Origin: Lonicera japonica
Taxonomy: Eukaryota; Streptophyta; Magnoliopsida; Dipsacales; Caprifoliaceae
Assembly (NCBI GenBank): GCA_021464415.1
Contig: CM038470.1
Span: 32,354,122 to 32,418,121, forward strand
Length of the DNA stretch: 64,000 bases
Direction of reading: 5' to 3'
The notes under the pieces are model-generated. The model searched no databases, was not told the DNA's origin, and was given only the letters and a program-made list of their open reading frames with translations. This document shows positions 56,741 through 64,000 of this stretch, piece after piece. The position numbers and the translations under genes are program-made. How positions within the stretch are numbered: the first letter of the stretch is position 1; the number at the start of each line of letters is the position of its first letter.

Positions 56741-58096
56741 ATTATGACTTGTGAATAATTGGAGGGAATGGTCTGAATTATGAATAATTGAAGTAATCCT
56801 AATCCGAGATTGTGGATGGCAAAGTCAAAATATATAATCTGTACCTTTGATTTCGTTTATTGACATTACAACTCCTGTATACAATACTTTTTCCATAATT
56901 TCTCCAAAATCATGGATGTATAAAAGAAATCAGCTCATTGTGCAAGATTTTTCAAATAATCAGACCTTTCGATCTATATCGAATGATGAAATGAAAGCAG
57001 CAGATATTAACATAATTAATATTATTCGTGTCCAACTATCTAAGTAAGAAGATCTAAACTGGATGAAACAAAAGCAACAAAGATTTTAACATAATTATTC
57101 ATATTTAAGTAAGAAGATCCAAAGTAAAGCTCTACTAGTTGTAACTTACTTGTTCGTACTGCAGAATTCTTTTCATTTAGATTAGCATCTATGGAAAATG
57201 CTTCAAGTTTCTCCTCCTGCCTTTCTATGAAGCTCTTTCAAAGCTGGTCACAACTGAGGATCTTCATACATTTCGACGTGGGACAATAACAGCCTCGCAA
57301 CAAATTGAAGTGAAATACTGTCAGCAGATATCTGAATTCAATCCAATTACTAAAGCTAAGCCAAATGTTATTGATCAAGAAGTTAAGTTAGTTGCTTCAA
57401 GCTAAAAGAAAAGGGAGGTAACTGTTCGACTTAAATTTCATAGAACACTGTTAACTTAAATTATACCTAGACCAATGAAAACTAAAGCAATACTTGATGA
57501 CTCCTCAACCAAAAAAGCCTTTCTCCATAGATATGTTCAATAAAAGTGTCACAAAAGAACAGACACTTCACTCAGATCTTAGCTGCCACGATACTTGAAC
57601 AAAAAATTTCTTCCTATACCTGCAATATGCCAGTCTCTTGATTAAGCTTATGAAAAGCATGTTGAGAATATAAAATCCCACACAGGAATTCTACAAGATG
57701 ATGTGTCTTGTAATTGGTTTCGAGTTAGAAGCTTCAAATCGTAAGTGAATTGTTACATATAAACAATCTTGCATTAAAAAATGCCTATTTGAGATATATG
57801 GAAAGGGAAAGTAGGAATCTTTGTTGTGCTTGGTTGGTTGAAAACCCAATGTAGTAGAAATTGATTTCAGTGCATTTCATGCAAAAAAATATGTAGTCTT
57901 GTTAGTATGAAAAGTGATATGGAAATCAACAAGACTACTTTCTGTGTGCAATTAATTTGCACCAATTTATGAGAAAGCTGTGTAAAAAGTACATCATGAG
58001 TTTTTCATTACATTTCCTTTGCAAAAATAAATAAAAAATACCTCGCGTGTAGCATTTGCAAGTAATCAGTCCGAGCCTTTAATTTGAGATGTAGTA

Positions 58097-58252
58097 ATGG
58101 CTATTGAATTGATTAGTACTCTGTGTGTAAGCAGCACATGTTCTTCCCTCTCTTGCCTTGCTTCTGTTGAAGCAGCACTATTTGACATCGATGGAACTCT
58201 ATGCAATTTGGATCCTGTCTATTTCGATGCTTTATGCCAAATGCTTCAAGAG
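58097..58252 (+). pseudogene. HAD-superfamily sugar-phosphatase (SGPP-like) exon 1, isolated copy
   Basis: From the ATG at 58097 the frame encodes a Ser-rich lead, then E-A-A-L-F-D-I-D-G-T-L-C (HAD motif I, with nucleophile Asp and second Asp) and D-P-V-Y-F-D-A-L-C-Q-M-L-Q-E. It ends at a GT donor at 58253, where plant SGPP-type genes have coding sequence continuing as …QEIG. This exon is intact, but no further HAD exons (cap domain, motifs II-IV) follow, and LINE/MITE sequence begins within ~100 bp. It is a severed first exon. Without splicing, the frame stops at 58279. Confidence 0.7.
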
Positions 58253-58399
58253 GTTTTTATTTTCTTCCAACTTAATTAGCAATATATGTTCTCCATCATA
58301 TTCACACTAAACTTGTGATTTACTGTACTCTTCTTTAATACTTTAAGGTCCCTTTTGGTTCACAATGAAAGTGAAATAATTTCAACTGTACTCATTTAA

Positions 58400-59090
58400 A
58401 CTAATTTTTTTTATAAACTCCTCTTTGCCCAATCTACGGCAAAAGAGTAGTAACATAAATAACAAAAAAAAGGAGGGAGATACAACAAAGGCCATCTCCA
58501 AAGCCATGAAACCCAAAAAAAAAACACAAAGAAATGAGCAAAATTGGATGATGGACTAAAAGTTAAACTTACAAGTCCACTAACCAATTCAAAGCTAAAC
58601 AAACTAGGCCTATACAAGGTGGATAAAAGGCCTCTCAAGCCAAAACAGGTTGGCAATTAAAAGGTAAAAATACACAAAAAACAGACCAAACAAACTGTGA
58701 ACAATGTTTCTGCAAGAAATAAACAGTTGAATGCATTCATCATTATTATTGTTCTTAGCTAAAGCCTCTTCAAAAGCAAAAACTGCCCTAGCATCCCATG
58801 ATGGAAATGGCTCCTCATCTGCCATGTTACCTCAATTTAGAGCCTCATCAACATTTAAGAAAGGTGGTATGTGAGCAGCCATAAAATTTTCTGAGTTAAC
58901 TATCTCTTGATACTCCAAGGTTGGTTTCAGAGGATTGGTCCCAAGCTTCACCATCATCATCCAATAAGTACTCCTTGAGGCCTCCGTTTGGTTCATGTTG
59001 AAAGTTTTCTTCAGCTACTAGCATAGTTGAAACGAACCAAATGGGTAACAGTTGATAAGTATTGCATGTTCACCCATATCAAAAGAGGCC
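58400..59090 (-). mobile_element. LINE 3'-UTR-like sequence and nested Tourist-type ends, mirrored copy
   Basis: 58420-58700 is the reverse complement of the LINE-like tail at 3340-3555. Tourist-type ends occur at 58347 (GGTCCCTTTTGGTTCACA) and near 58980-59045 (CCTCCGTTTGGTTCATG … AACGAACCAAATGGG). A minus frame starting at 58825 (M-A-D-E-E-P-F-P-S-W-D-A-R-A) is longer than its left-arm counterpart. It could be captured coding sequence but is unrecognised. Confidence 0.4.
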
Positions 59091-59095
59091 TCGTT

Positions 59096-59282
59096 TGGTT
59101 CACAGTGAATTAATATTTCACTTTCACCAAGTTAAACAAACCTAAGTAGCAAATGAACCTATCGTAAAATTATAAAACCCATGAGCTACCTTCCCTTAAA
59201 AGTCAGTTTCCAGGGGCAAGTTTTACCCATGAGTTCATAACAAGTCCCACATATAGTAAGAAGTTGGAGTCAAACGAGGACC
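59096..59282. mobile_element. Tourist-like MITE, mirrored copy of 2797-3013
   Basis: The ends AGGCCTCGTTTGGTTCACAG and, in reverse complement, AGGTCCTCGTTTGACTCC. The interior is shared with the left-arm element. No ORF. Confidence 0.55.
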
Positions 59283-59499
59283 TACTCTTTCTCAAATGAT
59301 AAAAAGACTTCTTATTTTAATGTGAGAATATGACCTCTCACAAAGGATTAAGACGTGGTCTAGCTGCTAGCTTCTCTAACACTTATTCTCACAAAGGAAT
59401 AAGATGTGGTCTTCATCTAAATATAAGAAGTTCAAAAGTAAATTTTGCTGGGAGAAATATTTTCACTTTGAACAAATGAATTTTTTCGGTGGATAACAA

Positions 59500-59795
59500 G
59501 AAAGAAAAAACACCACAAAAACAAAACAGAACAACAACAAAGAACACATGCATGCCTCTCTCAAAATGCACTCCTTGCTCATCAGCTCTTATGCCTTCAA
59601 TTAAATCTTTTGGAGGGACCAGCAAACGAATAGCTCGTTCACCTTGGTTCCCTCCCAATTTTGCAAGTTTGTCAGCACAGCAATTTGCTTCTCTGAATAT
59701 ATTTATTATGGCTGTATTCATATCCCTTACTAGGTTTCTACAGTCTTCAATGAGAACTCTTTCTGGATGGTACTCCTTGTATGAATCTCTCTGAA
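59500..59795 (-). pseudogene. LINE RNase H domain C-terminal fragment
   Basis: The minus-strand frame carries I-E-D-C-R-N-L, then F-R-E-A-N-C-C-A-D-K-L-A-K-L-G and I-R-A-D-E-Q-G-V-H-F-E-R-G. This is the plant RVT_3/RNase H-like pattern (…REgN..AD.LA..G…) found at the C-terminus of L1 LINE ORF2. The N-terminal catalytic part is missing. The left-arm counterpart at 2486 keeps only the last part. Confidence 0.7.
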
Positions 59796-59799
59796 GAAC

Positions 59800-60410
59800 A
59801 ATGATATTGACAAATCACATTGGTAATCAAATCCCAAATTTAACACACTTATTGGACCGACCAAATTAGGGAATCGTATAAATTTCATAAATTTATAATG
59901 GTACACATTGGCGGTTAAACTAATGATATAATTACTGGCACTCCAAATAAATATTCTAATGTTTCAAAAATGCCATTGATGCATTAAACGTATCAAAAAA
60001 TATGCATACAAAGTGTCATTACATAGTAATAGATTAAATTACACGAGCAATATCTTTAAGATCCTAATATGATAAGGAACGAGCCACTCATATCAATTTC
60101 ATGTTGCGTCAAATACCACCACGCATACCAAATATTGTGTTTTAGAACTAAAAATCACCTCTCTTTACATAGAGAATCATTAACTCCCCTGCATATATAC
60201 TTGCTCCCACATTGGCCAATAAGAAGCAATTTTTGGTATTTAAGATATTCAGTGGGAGAAAGGATGTTTGCCGGGCTTGGCAACGCAAGCTTGTGACTCA
60301 GGTGAGGGCTTTGAAGTGGTTGGACTGTGATTCTACTTGACCAGGCTGGTCTATTGGGTTGCAATTGCTGGCTTGCCCACTCCAAGTTGAGAGTTGGGCC
60401 AGGTGACTTG
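59800..60410. other. Intergenic part of the right arm
   Basis: 59800-60140 has no left-arm match that I noticed and no recognised feature. 60150-60410 mirrors 2240-2490. The open frames at 60069 and 60155 lie in this duplicated sequence, and both strands are open in both arms without a recognisable domain. Confidence 0.45.
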
Positions 60411-61280
60411 TGCGGAGGCATTGGTTAACTGGTCCCTAAAGTGGAGGGCAATGCATGAGGCTGGCTTGACAGAGCAATTAACACCTCTCTCTCTTGACAG
60501 TGGTTTGATAACGAGCTGGTGCACCCATGGTCCATGTAGCTTTGTCAATACTCTCAAATGAACAACCACTTTTTTCTTTTCTTTTCTTTTCTTTTTTATT
60601 ATTTATTTATATGAGCATCTTTTTAATAGAATATTTCATTGAGTTTGTCATGACTATTTTTAATTCGATGGGTAAATTGAGCCTTGATTATATAAGCTAT
60701 GTTTTGTAAATAATAATACGGTTTCAAGTATGTGCTTTGCAAGTTTACTACTTATATTAAAAATATATATGTGCTTTGTGAGGACTTGAATTCTTGAAAT
60801 ACTTTTCTAAAGTGATTGAAATTGAAGTTCGAACAGAGATTTAATTGGCAGAAACAGATTCATATATTTCCCTTTAATATATGGATACAATTTGATATTA
60901 TTTTAGCTAGAAGAACAATGATAGTTAAACTAATATAGTGGCAGCACTAAAACCCCAATATAATGGTGATTTTCTATGAGCATCTGTAATAGCGAAACAA
61001 AATATAATCATCCATACGAAATTGTGTTAAAAACTATTTTTCCAGTGATAGTTTCTTATACAGTTTTTTAGTTCACGATTAATCTAACTGGCCTGAGATG
61101 ATGTACTAACACATAGGGTCAACTTATAAATAAATAAACACGTGACAGAAGTTCTCTAATTATTAATGAAATAACTTCTGCAAGAAAATCATGGAACTAG
61201 TCTTTGGAACTTCAAGCATCACTCTGCAAAAATAAAACCACAACAAGAATCACTTAAGAAATCACGAACAAATTGGAAGC

Positions 61281-61820
61281 ATGGAGGGGCAAGGGCCTCT
61301 CCTTGGATTTAGATTTTTTTTTACTAAAATATAGAGTATTTTTTGGGAAAAAAAATTATATAGGGAGCCATGTGTAGAATTTGAAACTTTAGGGCATCCA
61401 AGTGGTTAAAATTCAAGATTTTCAAACCCTTATAAACCCATTAATTTTTCAGCAAAGTTTCCATGTGGGACTTATTTTTTCCCATTTTTCCATTCCATTT
61501 TTTCATCTCAAGTAGCTCACTTTGAGTGACAATTTCTCATAACCAAATTGAACAAACAAATATTCACAACCGAGTGTGAGGTCCTATTCAAAATTACTCT
61601 CAAAACGGTTCAAAAAAATGTTTACATACTCATTTTTTTTCCAAAAATTAGATCTACTTTTTAATACTAAGTATAATTGACTTGACATTGAGTATTTGAG
61701 ACTTCGAGTTGTATGAAATATTACTATTAATGCTATTGAGTTTGCATTAATATTTTATTTCTTTAAATATATTTTTGTGTGATTTGAATCCACCCCCCTG
61801 GATTCTTGGCTTTGCCACTG
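61281..61820 (+). mobile_element. hAT-derived non-autonomous element, 5'-truncated
   Basis: It has the same interior as 10214-10711 and 8885-9390. The right end is intact (…GGCTTTGCCACTG, reverse complement CAGTGGCAAAGCC). The left end starts inside the G-rich subterminal region ('aggggcaagggcctctcc'), so the terminal ~10-20 bp are missing. No transposase. Confidence 0.65.
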
Positions 61821-62244
61821 CAGATAGGGTCAACTTACAAATACATAAACATATCACAAAACTTCTCTAGCTAGTTATGAATGAAATAACTTCTCCAAGA
61901 AAATCATGGAACTGGTGCCTCATATGTGCATTGAACACTTACACAACTCAAAACTCTATCCCTAAAAATCTAAAAATCAATGAGTGAATTGTTCCTCATT
62001 TTATGGCTCTCTCTCTATTTTATACAAACCCGCTAGGTGGGATTAAGTAATTTTGGTGTTTAATAGGTCATAGATTTCAATGGAGTTTTGCTTAAAATAA
62101 AAAATAAATAACATAGTTCAAGCATTGGAAAATAAGGGAAGTGGAGAGAATTGAGAGAAAGAACTTGGGAAAAGAATAGAAAGAAGAAAGTAGGATAAGA
62201 AATAAAAAAGACAGCTTTAGCAACAAACTAAGAAAAAGGCACAA

Positions 62245-62340
62245 GGGTGAGTTTACAAGGATTTTTAGGTTAAAACTATTAGAGTTATAAAATTTTAGTG
62301 GGGTTAAAAGATTAATTATGTGGGTGCATTTAAAATCACC
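62245..62340 (-). mobile_element. Single terminal repeat of the long-TIR family, mirrored
   Basis: Reverse complement of 8296-8398. It ends GTGGGTGCATTTAAAATCACC, like the termini of 48541-49740. No partner end is visible. The flanking 62341-62560 mirrors 8090-8290. Confidence 0.45.
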
Positions 62341-62770
62341 CTTCTTAAAAGGGCATGAAACGGAATCTTTCTCATTTTTCTCTCACATGAGTTTGCTGCT
62401 GGTATATATTGTGATTCTCTTTGTCTAATAGTATAAAAGTATTTATAGAACACAAAAAATATTCCTTCAAAAAGAAACACTCATACTTAATGCAGAAGTG
62501 GTACATACTTTTGATCATATTGAAATTTTAACTAGTTTAGAGGGCAATTCACAATAACCATGTTCTCCTAAGATTAGCCCCAGCAAAAAAGGCTCATAAA
62601 GGCTGTTTATCGTTGAGGATAAATATTGGGCTCATTGTTCTGCTGTTATAATTATAATAATGTACTTGTATCCGGTTTTAGTACAGTAATGCTTCTGACC
62701 TTGATATGTTTTTTGGGAGATTTGAGGCAATTTGAAGCGGCAATTATCACGACATTCATTGAGGATCTTG

Positions 62771-62869
62771 AAAAAAAATTAATTTAATATCATGTGAGCT
62801 ATCATCAGATATTAAACTAATAAGAACAGATACTACACCTGATCTTAGCCAAAAGGCCGAGAAAGATAT
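62771..62869 (-). pseudogene. 5' half of a U2 snRNA gene, truncated at the Sm site
   Basis: On the minus strand, ATATCTTTCTCGGCC, GTAGTATCTGTTC and TTAGTTTAATATC are well preserved. After the T-rich Sm region (~62771) the similarity stops and both 3' stem-loops are missing. Its promoter is at 62894-62947. Confidence 0.85.
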
Positions 62870-62893
62870 GCTTTAGTTGTCTCTTCGTCTTCC

Positions 62894-62947
62894 TTTTATA
62901 GATCAAGGTACTGCGCATCATTCATTCTTCTCACACCGATGTGGTAC
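62894..62947 (-). promoter_or_regulatory. USE-like and TATA elements of the truncated U2
   Basis: GTACCACATCG (62937-62947) carries the same one-base USE change as 7495-7505. TATAAAA (62894-62900) follows after ~36 bp and is ~25 bp before the RNA start. Confidence 0.65.
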
Positions 62948-63395
62948 TGCGTAGCATTCATTCTTATATTTTTTTTCCAAAAAATATTCCATAAGTAGTA
63001 AAAAAATTACAAATCCAAGGAGGAGCGATTAATGGTGGAAAAAAGTAGTATAAAAAAACTATCACTGGAAAAAGATTTGGACTTTAAGCTTAGTGGTTGA
63101 AAGTTTTAGTGTTCGCACTAGGCACCAAGGTTTGCATCAAGGTTTGCATCCAGCCCCCTTTGTTGAAAAACTCAAATTATCCATCACATGTAAGAAAAAA
63201 AGTTATCACTAATAAACTTCTCTAAAATGTCATGGTTTAATTTGTCCATCAAAACATAAACTACTCCCCCTAATATGCATGGGCAGATAAAAAGTTAGAC
63301 AAATAGTTAAAATTTCCATTATTACTCACTCCACAGAGATCTTTGTTCTACTTAGACCTTCACTTTTTAAAAAAGCAAAAATATTTTAGACATTA
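62948..63395. other. Intergenic, nothing recognised
   Basis: A small direct repeat ('aaggtttgcatc' twice near 63128-63150) is the only structure seen. Confidence 0.5.
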
Positions 63396-64000
63396 TTTGT
63401 CTCCCCAAATCTCATTATAGGGTTTCAATCCCCGAATCACGGATGTCGTTGCTCATAACAACGAGTGTAGTGTAAAATTTATAAATTCAAAAAAATATTC
63501 GTAAGTATTACTCATTTTTAAAATGGTATGAGTAAAAAGAATATAAAAAAAAGAAAGTGTATCTTAGACTTTTTACAAAAATTCGGCATAGTCTCCTCTA
63601 TTTTATGAATAGCCAAAACCTTTTTATACTCATCAAATCTTTGCTCAAACAAACACAATCATTAAAAAAAAAGTCCATCCTAGTCCAGCCATGTTGTAGT
63701 AAAGTAGTCAATTAATTTGTACAACTCATTTAAAACTCTAAACACAACTTGATTACATATTTCAAAGTAAATTCTTTAACTTGATACAATACAACTCAAA
63801 TTAAATAAATAAGACAAATTACTAAGTCCAAGCAAACTAAGTTGTTAAGTCGTGGATAACTACTAAGTATCTAAGTCATCAGAGGCAGCTAGATATACCA
63901 TACGCGCCATCCCATGAATGTACCTGCAAAACTGATTGGAAAATGGGAATGAGCCAAACACGGGCTCAATGGGAACTATATGATTTGAAAATATACATAG
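63396..64000 (+). mobile_element. Start of another long LTR, running off the window
   Basis: It begins 'ttgtctccccaaatctc' (degenerate TGTGACGCCCCGAATCT) and follows the first ~600 bp of the 51111-54198 LTR. Shared sequence includes 'ttcggcatagtctcctct', 'caatacaactcaaattaaat' and 'catcccatgaatgtacc'. The continuation lies outside the window. Confidence 0.8.

Larger units (their letters stand above)
57400..61045 (-). repeat. Right arm of the large inverted duplication
   Basis: Reverse complement of about 1430-4530, with the landmarks HAD exon, LINE end, Tourist MITE and the 'accatgggtgcac' block in mirrored order. It is somewhat better preserved than the left arm. Confidence 0.8.

Overview
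This window looks like gene-poor, AT-rich nuclear DNA from a flowering plant. The evidence is plant-type U1 and U2 snRNA genes with the plant upstream sequence element and a TATA box, a plant tRNA-Thr, a Cassandra-like 5S-bearing TRIM, an Ogre/Tat-type Gypsy gag with its typical primer-binding site, plant-type L1 LINE reverse transcriptase and RNase H, and Tourist, hAT and CACTA fragments. The species cannot be named from the sequence. I see no complete protein-coding host gene; host coding sequence survives only as small duplicated or broken pieces.

The most distinctive content is a dispersed snRNA cluster. I find four U1-derived sequences (15140-15297 minus, 36254-36389 plus, 44255-44332 plus, 50080-50216 minus). 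I find five clear U2-derived sequences (7575-7757 plus, 10943-11105 minus, 16329-16528 minus, 43709-43904 plus, 62771-62869 minus) and one doubtful U2 3' fragment near 40330. The U2 at 43709 and the U1 at 15140 look intact, with promoter elements at Pol II-type spacing. The others are decayed, truncated, promoterless or split by a transposon. One is a 78-nt 'mini-U1' with a perfect promoter but no Sm site.

The window is built from repeated blocks. Positions 1-1215 mirror 48323-49545, 1430-5000 mirrors 57400-61045, and 8090-9390 mirrors 61281-62560. Positions 4160-5230 mirror 34760-35900, and 11110-13080 mirrors 42230-43700. A direct U1-bearing unit (13640-15700) recurs around 49740-56740. The two inverted arms each carry exon 1 of an SGPP-like HAD phosphatase, the 3' end of a LINE, Tourist-like MITEs and a hAT fragment.

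Region by region: 1-6046 is the left arm, ending in a 100-N gap. 6147-7480 is a decayed pararetrovirus-like remnant. 7495-13600 holds U2 copies, a hAT MITE and LTR fragments, one carrying the Cassandra insertion. 13600-16530 is the U1/U2 unit. 16837-19797 is a LINE split by a solo LTR, and 20477-23623 is a clean solo LTR. 24809-34754 is a tRNA-Thr, an inverted LTR fragment and a roughly 9.4-kb gag-only Gypsy element (TR-GAG type). 34755-43031 is duplicated flank plus solo LTRs. 43244-45780 is the intact U2, the mini-U1 and small transposons. 45781-48140 has exon-like remnants, one matching TIP1-type ankyrin S-acyltransferases. 48541-55681 holds a long-TIR element, a U1 pseudogene and a solo LTR nested in another. 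55682-62950 is the right arm, and 63396-64000 is the start of another LTR.
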